Source: Chitinivibrionales bacterium (GTDB lineage Bacteria > Fibrobacterota > Chitinivibrionia > Chitinivibrionales > WJKA01). From it: a DNA stretch of 64,000 nt. A program made the position numbers and the translations under genes. Under the pieces are notes generated by a model. That model was given only the letters and a program-made list of their open reading frames with translations. It was not told where the DNA came from and made no database searches. Numbering within the stretch: the stretch's first letter is position 1; each line of letters opens with the position of its first letter. The DNA lies in the NCBI GenBank assembly GCA_014728295.1, contig WJLW01000112.1, positions 48,181-112,180 of the forward strand, in the 5' to 3' direction. Positions 8,920 to 16,792 of the stretch are shown here, piece by piece.

Positions 8920-9176
8920 GCTGTGTAAAAAGTAGTAAAATGCTTAACCGGAGCGAAAGACTTGTTTTCTTTGCGCAATTTAATTATAGAATATTTGTGC
9001 AATGTTAGATATAATTATTTGATAAACGGAAAGTTGTGCTCATTGGCTGTTGTGGAACAAGTTTACCTCTGCAATTTACCTGCGGGGACGTTGTTGCCCT
9101 TATTCCGGCACATAAGCTATTTTGTGCAGGAGTTTCTCGCATGTCAAATATCTCACCCCATTGGAGCCGGTGAATA

Positions 9177-10346
9177 ATGGAAACCATGTATATCATTTAT
9201 GGTATAGGTGGCTTGCTTGCTCTGGTATCCATCGTTGTCGCTATTGCAAACTGGTTTTATCTGGCGTCCACTTCCTCTAAAATTATCGTCATCGAATCTG
9301 AGATTCAAAAAAAAACCACCGAATTCGATTCGATAAAAAAAGAGATCAAACAACAGGGCGGGGTGACTCGCAGTCAAAGTACCATGCCCGCAGGTAATGA
9401 CCTCGGTGCATCGGGTGAAATCCCCCAGCCGGGAGAAATCGATGAGCCTCAAATTGAGGTCGTGCGCAACGTTCGGGCTGAATTTCGGGAGACAGACGCA
9501 TCCGATACCCAGGCGGGCGAGGCGCAGCAGGATGGGCAGTTCCAATCGGTAAACAGCGAGCTGCCGCATTTACCTGCAGAAGAAGAGCCGGCGCCCGCGA
9601 TGCATTCTCAGCCATACGCCGCCGCCAATGCCGATGAGCAATCCGAATATGCGAACCAGCAGCCGCCGGAAGCAGCGGCTTCCCCGCAAATCGAACGTCA
9701 TGCTTCGGACACGCCTGCTGCACACCCGCCGGCAGAGCAGGAAAACGGCTCATCACCTTCGGAGCCGATGCAGCAAACCGATCAGGTATCCGCTCAGCAT
9801 GCTTCCGGCCGCACAGAATCCCGGACGCCGCAGAGCATGCCTGAAATGGAGATTGAACAACCTCCGGCAGAAGCCGAAGATACCGGTTCAATCGAAATAA
9901 CGCGTATTGCAGAGATCCCTGTTGCGCAATCCCCGGAATTTGGGCAGGTTGAGCCGCCTGCCGGGCACAAGGAGTCTTCGCGTTCTTCTTTGGATGCGGA
10001 TGTTCTTGATGTGGTAGATGATGCCGACAATGCAGCACGAGAGCTGCCTTCAGGCCCGGGGACACTGGAAATACAGCTCTTTTCAGACACCAAAAAAGAT
10101 GCCGATTTTGTCGGTGCATGGAAAATTCTCTCCGAAAAACTGCCCGGAATAGAATCGCCTGTTGTGCGATTTGACTGCAGTAACATACTTTTCCTCTACC
10201 CGAAGGAAATGCAGTATCTCGAACGGATTCTGGCAAGCGTTCACAGCTATCATGGATCGCTTGAATTGCACCATTGCCAAAGAGAGCTGGTTTCAATTCT
10301 CAATGGCAACCCGCAACTCGCCGCCTGCATACGCACACGGGGCTGA
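9177..10346 (+). CDS. Membrane-anchored Pro/Glu-rich protein with a C-terminal STAS-like domain
   Basis: The 389-residue protein begins with one transmembrane helix (about residues 4-27, IIYGIGGLLALVSIVVAIANW) followed by a short charged helix. Residues about 60-290 are a low-complexity stretch rich in Pro, Glu, Ala, Gln and Ser, likely a long flexible spacer. The last 90 residues (from LEIQLFSDT) form a compact domain whose alternating strand-helix pattern (VVRFDCSNILFLYP, GSLELHHCQ) resembles a STAS/MlaB-like fold. That assignment is weak. GGAG lies upstream of the ATG. The gene is five bases before tsaD and likely shares its transcript. Its job is unknown; a spacer-tethered cytoplasmic sensor or scaffold is a guess. 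Confidence 0.6.
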   Translation: METMYIIYGIGGLLALVSIVVAIANWFYLASTSSKIIVIESEIQKKTTEFDSIKKEIKQQGGVTRSQSTMPAGNDLGASGEIPQPGEIDEPQIEVVRNVRAEFRETDASDTQAGEAQQDGQFQSVNSELPHLPAEEEPAPAMHSQPYAAANADEQSEYANQQPPEAAASPQIERHASDTPAAHPPAEQENGSSPSEPMQQTDQVSAQHASGRTESRTPQSMPEMEIEQPPAEAEDTGSIEITRIAEIPVAQSPEFGQVEPPAGHKESSRSSLDADVLDVVDDADNAARELPSGPGTLEIQLFSDTKKDADFVGAWKILSEKLPGIESPVVRFDCSNILFLYPKEMQYLERILASVHSYHGSLELHHCQRELVSILNGNPQLAACIRTRG

Positions 10347-10351
10347 GCTAT

Positions 10352-11335
10352 ATGAATATTCTCGGCATCGAAACCTCATGCGATGAAACTTCAGTAGCCG
10401 TCCTTCACAACGAATCTATTCTGTCCAACATAACCTATACGCAGGATGTCCACGCGGAATATGGCGGGATCGTGCCGGAAATCGCCTCACGTGCTCATTT
10501 GCAGAAAATTGAGCCGCTGTGCCGGGCCGCCCTGGACAATGCGCAGGTTTCGCTGGGTGATATCGGGCTTGTTTCGGTAACCGACAGTCCCGGCCTGGCC
10601 GGTGCGTTGCTGGTCGGGATGTCCTTTGCAATGGGTCTACATGCGCAGTATGGTACGCCGATAACGGGAGTAAACCATCTCGAGGGCCATATATTCTCAG
10701 CCTTTTTAGAGCATCCCGGCTTAACCTATCCTTTCCTTGCGCTGGTGGTTTCGGGCGGGCATACTGCTATTTACCGGGTCACCGGTTTTAACGCATACGA
10801 ATGCCTGGGGCAGACCCTGGATGATGCCGCTGGAGAAGCATTCGATAAAGTGGGTAAAGTGCTTGGATTTGCCTATCCTGCAGGCCGGGCAATCGAAAAG
10901 GAAGCGTTATGCTGCGCCGGCGATCACGATATCGTATTTCCGGTTGCCGCCGCTTCAAGAACGGGATGCGATTTCAGCTTTTCGGGGCTTAAGACCGCGG
11001 TGCGCTACTTCATCGAAGAGCGGGGCGAGGAGTACGTTCGAATGCATCGTCCTGACATTTGCGACGCGTTTCAAAAGGCGGTAGTCTGTTCCCTGGTGCA
11101 TGCCTTACGAAATGCTGCACGGTTGAGCGGGTGCAAACGGATCGTACTGGTTGGCGGTGTGGCCTGCAACGGCGCATTGCGTGCAGAGGTTGCCGATGAG
11201 TTCGGCAGAGATGTGTTTTATCCACGCCCGGCTCTGTGCACCGACAATGCTGCGATGATTGCACGGGCAGGCCTGGAAAAGGCGCAGCATGATCTCCTCA
11301 GCTTTCCCCGACTGGATGTAACACGCCGTTTATAA
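10352..11335 (+). CDS. tsaD: tRNA N6-adenosine threonylcarbamoyltransferase TsaD
   Basis: TsaD transfers the threonylcarbamoyl group to A37 of ANN-decoding tRNAs, working with TsaB and TsaE. The sequence starts MNILGIETSCDETSVAV, the standard TsaD N-terminus, which fixes the start at ATG 10352 rather than further upstream. The metal-binding HLEGH motif, the ASKH-fold VVSGGHTAIY block and the C-terminal VGGVACNGALR and TDNAAMIA segments are all present. At 327 residues the length is normal. It follows the membrane-anchored protein by five bases and precedes a 49-residue membrane protein by 17 bases. Confidence 0.95.
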   Translation: MNILGIETSCDETSVAVLHNESILSNITYTQDVHAEYGGIVPEIASRAHLQKIEPLCRAALDNAQVSLGDIGLVSVTDSPGLAGALLVGMSFAMGLHAQYGTPITGVNHLEGHIFSAFLEHPGLTYPFLALVVSGGHTAIYRVTGFNAYECLGQTLDDAAGEAFDKVGKVLGFAYPAGRAIEKEALCCAGDHDIVFPVAAASRTGCDFSFSGLKTAVRYFIEERGEEYVRMHRPDICDAFQKAVVCSLVHALRNAARLSGCKRIVLVGGVACNGALRAEVADEFGRDVFYPRPALCTDNAAMIARAGLEKAQHDLLSFPRLDVTRRL

Positions 11336-11352
11336 TCGAAAGGGATATCGTC

Positions 11353-11502
11353 ATGATACATTTCATTCTTGGCGGATTGGCCGCGATGGTCGTCTTCTTT
11401 CTGATCGCGGTGAGCGTGCAACTGGTAAAGATCGAGAAAATGATCAGCGATGTTGCCATTCTGGCTGAAGCAAAGGTTGCGAAATTGTTTAAGGAAGGCT
11501 GA
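11353..11502 (+). CDS. 49-residue single-pass membrane protein
   Basis: ATG at 11353 is preceded by AAAGGGA at a good distance and follows the tsaD stop by 17 bases. The product starts MIHFILGGLAAMVVFFLIAV, one strong transmembrane helix (about residues 3-25). An amphipathic charged helix follows (KIEKMISDVAILAEAKVAKL) and the protein ends KEG. I recognise no family. Position, ribosome binding site and protein-like composition support a real small gene in the tsaD operon. Confidence 0.6.
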   Translation: MIHFILGGLAAMVVFFLIAVSVQLVKIEKMISDVAILAEAKVAKLFKEG

Positions 11503-11533
11503 GACGGCCTGCGGCGTATTTCTGCAATTAGCA

Positions 11534-12601
11534 CTAAATTATCGAGTAGCTTTTGAGGTTGGCGTAGAGCACTTCCAGAGTGACCTTGATAACGCTGATG
11601 AGTGGAATGGCGATCAGCATGCCGGCAATACCGCCAATCTGCGAGCCCACCGTGATGCCGATAATTACAATGAGCGGATGTAAATCAACGCTTTTGCCCA
11701 CGGCAATAGGATAAATAAAAGTTCCCTCAATAAACTGAACCACTGCAAAGACAATTATAATCTTGACGAACGCCCATGCGGTTAGGCCCTCAGGACTTAC
11801 CAGTACCACAAACAGTGCCGGTATAAATCCGATAATCGGCCCAAGGTAGGGTATTAAATTCCCCAGACCGGCGATGATGCCGATAACGAGAAAATACGGC
11901 AGGCCGATCAGCGCCAGGCCGACCGAGGTCATGATTCCCACGGCAAGGGCGTCGATCAACTGGCCGCGAATGAAAAGCTGTAAAGCAGAGGTGATTTTGT
12001 GAAACAGCAGCACGAACATCTCAAAGTAACGATTGGGAACCATGCGCAACAGGCTCTTCTGGATCAGGTGACCGTCCAGCAAGAAGAAAAACGTGACGAT
12101 TGGTACGATTACCGCTACCGACAGAATAGCGAAGACACTTGAGGCATAAGATGCTATCGACTGAAAATCGATTTTGCCATAAGCGGCAAGCCGTGTCGCA
12201 AGGTTCTCATACAGATTCGGAATGGCTGCCGCCGGGAATCTGGCGGCAATGGCAGCTTCGACGTTTTCCAAAGCGCTACGGATCATATCCTGATAGCGGG
12301 GCAGGTCAGTGCGAAAGGCCTCGGCTTCGGTAAGCAGCAACGGGACCAGAAATACAATTCCGGCAATGCTCAACAGGGTAACCGATACATACATGCCGAC
12401 GATCACCGCTAGGCGGTTTCTGCCTTTGGTTTCAAAGTAGTTGACAATGGGCTCCAGCAGAAACGTCAGCAGTATCGACGCAATAATCGGTTCGAACAGA
12501 AGCTTGAAGCTATAGAGGATTCCGGCTATGCCCACGACGACCAGCGCGTAAAAAAACGTTTTAATGACAAGGTGCGATGGTTTGCGTGTATCAGCCGCCA
12601 T
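11534..12601 (-). CDS. AI-2E family (PerM-type) permease
   Basis: This 355-residue integral membrane protein has the AI-2E/PerM layout. There are hydrophobic segments near residues 12-50 and 65-90, a soluble helical stretch (about 90-150), then several further transmembrane helices including IGIIAGLGNLIPYLGPIIGFIPAL. The G-L-x-N-L-I-P-Y-L-G-P motif is the family hallmark. Members export small molecules or ions; the substrate cannot be inferred, and quorum-signal transport should not be assumed. Its start overlaps the end of the cNMP-binding gene by 11 bases. It is the last gene of the run beginning at mutL. Confidence 0.9.
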   Translation of the reverse strand: MAADTRKPSHLVIKTFFYALVVVGIAGILYSFKLLFEPIIASILLTFLLEPIVNYFETKGRNRLAVIVGMYVSVTLLSIAGIVFLVPLLLTEAEAFRTDLPRYQDMIRSALENVEAAIAARFPAAAIPNLYENLATRLAAYGKIDFQSIASYASSVFAILSVAVIVPIVTFFFLLDGHLIQKSLLRMVPNRYFEMFVLLFHKITSALQLFIRGQLIDALAVGIMTSVGLALIGLPYFLVIGIIAGLGNLIPYLGPIIGFIPALFVVLVSPEGLTAWAFVKIIIVFAVVQFIEGTFIYPIAVGKSVDLHPLIVIIGITVGSQIGGIAGMLIAIPLISVIKVTLEVLYANLKSYSII

Positions 12602-13127
12602 GGTCGCGTACCCGCTTGAACTCGTTCAGATCGTTTTGCATTTGTTCCATATTGGCATTGGCCTGCAGCAGGCGCCGGCAAATCAAGCGCGCAAGATTTG
12701 ACAGGATCTTGGCGCCCAGCCGTGGATTGCGCTCGATCAGCTTTTCAAGATCGGGTTTGCAGAAACCAAGCAGGATTGCATCCTTCTCAACCGCTGCCGA
12801 AGCGCTGCGCGGTATTTCATCAAGCAGCGCAAGCTCACCGAAAAAGCTTTTTTCCTTGAGGATTGCCAGCGTGATTGAGTTGTCGCCCTGCAGCTCTTTG
12901 ATAATGGCGATTTCTCCTTTTTCAATAATGTACATGCCGGCTCCGGGTTCGTTTTCCTTGAACACAGTTTCGCCTTTATGATATTTTCGCTCGTGCAGGG
13001 CACGGGAAATTTGAATTAGCTCCTGCTGATTCAGACCTTCGAACATCGGCAGCAGTTTGAGCAGCTCCAGCAGCGTGCGCTTTTCACGCGGCGGAGAAAA
13101 GAGGTATGACCAGAGAGGATTCTTCAC
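12591..13127 (-). CDS. Cyclic-nucleotide-binding-domain protein without HTH
   Basis: The 178-residue protein holds a CRP-like cyclic nucleotide-binding domain (about residues 25-145) with KGETVFKENEPGAGMYII and the phosphate-binding-cassette-like GELALLDEIPRSASA, including the Arg-Ser pair. Unlike CRP/FNR proteins it has no C-terminal helix-turn-helix; the last 35 residues look like a coiled helix (ANANMEQMQNDLNEFKRV). It is therefore more likely a ligand-sensing adaptor than a transcription factor. The start is GTG with AAAGGA upstream. It overlaps the following permease gene, so regulation of that transporter is a plausible inference. Confidence 0.85.
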   Translation of the reverse strand: MKNPLWSYLFSPPREKRTLLELLKLLPMFEGLNQQELIQISRALHERKYHKGETVFKENEPGAGMYIIEKGEIAIIKELQGDNSITLAILKEKSFFGELALLDEIPRSASAAVEKDAILLGFCKPDLEKLIERNPRLGAKILSNLARLICRRLLQANANMEQMQNDLNEFKRVRDHGG

Positions 13128-13181
13128 ACCTGCATCCTTTACTTTGAGTACCTGAACCTGGGTTGTATCACCTGCGTCCTG

Positions 13182-13361
13182 CTAAGATGCCGTTGCTCCC
13201 GTGTCTGCACCGGGTTGATCTTCACCGGGTGAAAACATCGTCGTATCCTGTGATGCACAGTCGGGGCACTCGGATTTGCCGTCCAGTCCGGCAACAAATA
13301 CGTTACCGCAACTACTGCATTTCAAAAAGCGTAACGTTGGATAGCGGCGTTCATCATGCAT
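13182..13361 (-). CDS. 59-residue zinc-ribbon protein
   Basis: The frame starts at ATG 13361, three bases after the ftsY stop, with AAGGTAA upstream. The protein reads MHDERRYPTLRFLKCSSCGN and then ESECPDCAS-like spacing: CSSC at residues 15-18 and CPDC at 32-35, a classic CxxC-x13-CxxC zinc ribbon. The remaining tail is acidic and Gly/Thr-rich, probably disordered. It resembles small FmdB-like or rubredoxin-like zinc proteins of unknown function. It is too short for many gene finders but is well placed in an operon. Confidence 0.7.
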   Translation of the reverse strand: MHDERRYPTLRFLKCSSCGNVFVAGLDGKSECPDCASQDTTMFSPGEDQPGADTGATAS

Positions 13362-13364
13362 ATA

Positions 13365-14276
13365 TTACCTTGCGCTGTCGAGTTCACCAAACATTGCTTC
13401 GACATATTCCGTGGCGTCAAAATCGCGCAAATCCTCGACGCCTTCTCCAACGCCGATTTTGCGAATCGGTATGCCGAATTTTCTGGTCAGGGCCAGTGCG
13501 ATGCCGCCTTTGGCGGTTCCGTCGAGTTTGGTGATCACCAGACCCGTAACTCCTAGTATATCATTAAATGCTTTTGCTTGCTGCAGTGCATTTTGTCCGG
13601 TCGTTGCATCGATGACCAACAAAATTTCGTTGGGCGCATGCGAGGTATGCCGCCTGATTACCCGTACCATTTTTTGCAGCTCGTTCATGAGATTGACTTT
13701 GTTGTGCAGGCGTCCGGCGGTGTCAAGCATGAGCACATCGGTGTCGCGCGATGCGGCCGCCTCCATCGCATCATAGGCGACCGACGCAGCATCGGCGCCG
13801 GCATGCTGCGACACAAAGTCTGCGCCGGTACGCTCGGCCCAGATCCTGAGTTGATCGACGGCCCCGGCGCGAAACGTATCGGCCGCACCCAGCATTACTT
13901 TTTTATCTTCGTTGCGCAACTCGTGGCACATTTTTCCGATTGTCGTCGTTTTCCCGACACCATTGACGCCCGCAACAAGAATAACCCAGGGCTTGGGTGG
14001 AAACTCATCGGGTGTTTTATTGACGCTCAGCAGGCGCACGATGATCTCTTTCATGCAGACATAGGCCTGGGCGGCCGTGTTGACTTTTTCAAGCTTGATG
14101 TCCTCTCTGAGCACGTCCAGAATGTCAAGGGCAAGTTCCAGGCCGATATCGGCGGCAATGAGCGCTTCCTCCATTGAATCGAAAAAGGTTTCATCCAGCT
14201 CCGGTCGACCGATGATTGAGGTGATCTGAGTGCGCGTTTTGTGCAGACCGCTTTTGAGCTTCGAGAAAAAGTTCAT
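13365..14276 (-). CDS. ftsY: Signal recognition particle receptor FtsY
   Basis: FtsY is the membrane-associated GTPase that docks SRP-ribosome complexes. The 303-residue protein has the NG domain only, without the long acidic A domain of E. coli. It has a helical N domain (1-90), P-loop GVNGVGKTTT (about 103-112), DTFRAGAVDQLRIWAER, the G3 motif DTAGRLHNK, TKLDGTAKGG and the closing GVGEGVEDLRDF. The gene lies in a colinear block with HDOD, zinc-ribbon and cNMP-binding genes, 45 bases after the second HDOD gene. Confidence 0.96.
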   Translation of the reverse strand: MNFFSKLKSGLHKTRTQITSIIGRPELDETFFDSMEEALIAADIGLELALDILDVLREDIKLEKVNTAAQAYVCMKEIIVRLLSVNKTPDEFPPKPWVILVAGVNGVGKTTTIGKMCHELRNEDKKVMLGAADTFRAGAVDQLRIWAERTGADFVSQHAGADAASVAYDAMEAAASRDTDVLMLDTAGRLHNKVNLMNELQKMVRVIRRHTSHAPNEILLVIDATTGQNALQQAKAFNDILGVTGLVITKLDGTAKGGIALALTRKFGIPIRKIGVGEGVEDLRDFDATEYVEAMFGELDSAR

Positions 14277-14321
14277 ACAATCTTTCGTCGGCAGGGTTTG
14301 TCGCGGTACGTGTGTGAGAAA

Positions 14322-15212
14322 TCAAGCCATAAAATTAATTAATGCTTCGAGCTGTTTTGCATTTTTGACGACGTCCTGGGCGATGACTTTCAATCTTTCG
14401 GGGACTATCTTTACTGATGCGAGTGCGTCCTGGTGCAACTGCGGAATGAGCTCGCTTTCATGTGTCTGGTAGCCCAGCATGTGCACCATGATATCGGCGA
14501 CATGGATAATCGATACCAGGCGGAGATGCGCTTCTGCTCGGGTCAATAGATGATGGCAGGTTATTGCCTCGCCGAGGTCATCCGGAAAATTCCAGTGATC
14601 GGCAAGATAGCCGCCGATTAGGGTATGAGACACCTGCGGCTCCTCGGCTTCAAAAAACGGTAACTGCTGTTCGGCGGCTTTGATGTTTACCCGTGACAAC
14701 TCTTCGGGATCATAGCCTCCGAGAACAAGCTTGCCGATGTCGTGCACGATACCGGCCGTGAACACCTCCTCGCTGTCGATGTCTTCGTAGCGTTTGATAT
14801 GTTTGGCGATCGATTCGGCAACCAGGGCGGTAGTCATCGAGTGTCGCCAGTAATTCATCAGATTGAGTGAACCCCTGTCCGACTTGCGGAAGGACGACAT
14901 AAGCGACGCTGCCATGACCAGGGAATATATTCGCTTTGTCCCCAGCAGTACAATGGCATTGTGCAGGGACGACACCGTGCGCGGTATGCCGATATAGGCC
15001 GAATTGGCCAGGCGTAGCACCTTGCCGGTGATTGCGGGATCAAGCTTGAGCGCTTCGGCCACGGAACGCGCGTTTGCCTGAGGATCGGAGATGAGGGCGC
15101 TGATGCGGTGCAGCACCGGAGACAGCGTTGGCAGATTGCTGATGCACCTGACCAGGTAGGCCGTTTCCGGGTTGGGGGAGTGCCGGTTAGCTGACGATAG
15201 AGAAGAATTCAT
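14322..15212 (-). CDS. HDOD-domain protein (second of a tandem pair)
   Basis: The 296-residue protein is almost entirely one HDOD domain, a non-enzymatic relative of HD phosphohydrolases used in signalling. Features are LPTLSPVLHRISALISDP near the N-terminus, LDPAITGKVLRLANSAYIG, the Asn-Ser-A-Y/F-x-G element, and GIVHDIGKLVLGG. It is closely similar to the upstream HDOD protein in the ITGKxLRLANSA(Y/F)xGIPRT(V/I)SS region, showing tandem duplication. Its start lies 26 bases inside the end of that gene, so translation is coupled. The target pathway is unknown. Confidence 0.88.
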   Translation of the reverse strand: MNSSLSSANRHSPNPETAYLVRCISNLPTLSPVLHRISALISDPQANARSVAEALKLDPAITGKVLRLANSAYIGIPRTVSSLHNAIVLLGTKRIYSLVMAASLMSSFRKSDRGSLNLMNYWRHSMTTALVAESIAKHIKRYEDIDSEEVFTAGIVHDIGKLVLGGYDPEELSRVNIKAAEQQLPFFEAEEPQVSHTLIGGYLADHWNFPDDLGEAITCHHLLTRAEAHLRLVSIIHVADIMVHMLGYQTHESELIPQLHQDALASVKIVPERLKVIAQDVVKNAKQLEALINFMA

Positions 15213-16068
15213 CTGATTTTTCTAATTCATCCTGAACCGAATGAAAAAGCCGCCCGTAAATATCATCATCGATTTTTAGCATGGTACGCGCCTGTGGCCA
15301 CTCCGGCCGGCTTGCTTCATCGTCGAACACGGTGATCCGCAGCTCGTGGGTCATGAAGTTGGCCAGATGCACCGCGGCGATAAGGTCGATCATATCACTT
15401 GACGGATCGGGTTCGTGGTGAGAGACAATCGTATGCTCCAGCTCGATAGGCAGGGCCCATTTGTCGGCGAGGATACGCCCGACCTGTGCGTGGTTGATGC
15501 CCAGTACCTGTGTTTCGGCATCCAGCAATGGAACATGCTGTTCGCGGGCATACGTGCACGCTTGCTGGTATTCGTCATGCAGATACTGCTCAAAGATCAG
15601 CTTGCCGATATCGTGCAATATGCCGGCGCAAAATGCGCTTTCGGGATCCATCATCTTCACCCGCATGTATTGACGCACGATAGTCTTGGCCGCTATCGCC
15701 GTAACAATAGAATGGCGCCAGAATTTTTTGCGATCGAACAATTGGCGGCCGTTGGTTCCCGGAAATATCTGCATGACCGACGCGCTCAGAACCAGCGATT
15801 TAATTGTATTGAAACCCAGAATGACTACGGCGCTTGATACCGAAGAAATGGTGCGGGGAATTCCGTAAAAAGCGGAGTTTGCCAGACGCAGCATTTTGCC
15901 CGTCAGAGCCGGATCCCGTTCGATGAGACCTGCAGCATCTTCGGCTGATGTATCCGGCGAGTTGACAACCTGCATAAGCCGGGAAACAATTGCCGGCAGT
16001 GCCGGAAGCTGATCGATATCTTCGACAATGCGGTTGTAATGCTCTTTTCTGATTAGCGGATCGGCCAT
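15187..16068 (-). CDS. HDOD-domain protein (first of a tandem pair)
   Basis: This 293-residue HDOD protein has DQLPALPAIVSRLMQVVN, LIERDPALTGKMLRLANSAFYG and AGILHDIGKLIFEQ. The family acts as a signalling scaffold, often alongside receiver, STAS or GGDEF proteins. A strong ribosome binding site (AAAGGAAGGCGC) precedes ATG 16068, 23 bases after the double-STAS gene. The sequence parallels the next gene along its full length, so the two probably arose by duplication and may form heterodimers (inference). Confidence 0.88.
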   Translation of the reverse strand: MADPLIRKEHYNRIVEDIDQLPALPAIVSRLMQVVNSPDTSAEDAAGLIERDPALTGKMLRLANSAFYGIPRTISSVSSAVVILGFNTIKSLVLSASVMQIFPGTNGRQLFDRKKFWRHSIVTAIAAKTIVRQYMRVKMMDPESAFCAGILHDIGKLIFEQYLHDEYQQACTYAREQHVPLLDAETQVLGINHAQVGRILADKWALPIELEHTIVSHHEPDPSSDMIDLIAAVHLANFMTHELRITVFDDEASRPEWPQARTMLKIDDDIYGRLFHSVQDELEKSDEFFSIVS

Positions 16069-16091
16069 GCGCCTTCCTTTGTGCCCGGGCG

Positions 16092-16781
16092 TTACTGCCA
16101 GTCGGCAAGCGCCTCGCTTGTCGATTCAAAACAGGGAATAATTTTATCGATACTGAGTGTACTAAACAGGTCGTTTACGATATAATTGGCACCCCCGAAG
16201 CGAAGCGAACAGCCCGTTTCTTTCGCAAGCTTGTTCATATTGAGCAGAATGCTCACGCTGAGACTGTCAAAAAAGGTAAGCTCTTCAAAGTCAAGCAATA
16301 TCTTTTTTGAGTGAGCAAGTGCCAGCAGAAATTTCTGCTTGAAATAATGAGATCCTATCGGATGATTCATTACTCCGCTCAGGTGCAATATGCATGCATT
16401 GTCGATGAACTCTTCGGTTACCTCCAGCCGGATGCTTACGGATGTGTCGAATATGTCTACTACAGCATCCTGCCTGCCGTTGTCGGTTTGGATGGTAAAT
16501 ATTCTGTCGAGGCCGGTATCCTCGAATAATTCTTGTATATCGCCGCATAAATTGCTCAGCACAAGCTCGCCCTGCTTCATCTTGAGTTCTTTGGCGAGCG
16601 CAACCAGAGAACCAATGCCTGAGCTGTCGATGAAGGCGGTATCAACAAAGTCAACCCGTAACTCTTTGCAGCCCTGTGCAAGAGCGCCTTTGGCGATATT
16701 GTTGAACTCCTTGACTTTCGCGGCATTGAACAGCTCCGGCAGTTTGATACTGGTCGAGTCTGCTTCTCTATCGATATTCAT
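16092..16781 (-). CDS. Double-STAS-domain protein
   Basis: Two STAS (anti-anti-sigma-like) domains lie in tandem in 229 residues. The first (about 10-110) has the phosphorylatable-serine motif FIDSSGIGSLVAL (Ser53/54). The second (about 118-225) has FEELTFFDSLSVSILL, where the motif is altered but a Ser follows the Asp. STAS proteins switch partners with HATPase-type kinases according to serine phosphorylation. The gene starts 11 bases after mutL and precedes the HDOD pair, so STAS and HDOD proteins here are likely one signalling unit. Which kinase acts on it is not visible. Confidence 0.85.
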   Translation of the reverse strand: MNIDREADSTSIKLPELFNAAKVKEFNNIAKGALAQGCKELRVDFVDTAFIDSSGIGSLVALAKELKMKQGELVLSNLCGDIQELFEDTGLDRIFTIQTDNGRQDAVVDIFDTSVSIRLEVTEEFIDNACILHLSGVMNHPIGSHYFKQKFLLALAHSKKILLDFEELTFFDSLSVSILLNMNKLAKETGCSLRFGGANYIVNDLFSTLSIDKIIPCFESTSEALADWQ

Positions 16782-16792
16782 GCGACCTCCTC

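Noticed and set aside
9010..9015. TATAAT as promoter of the 9177 gene
   Set aside because: Perfect -10 box, but no acceptable -35 box at 16-18 bases and no extended TG; recorded only as a possibility.
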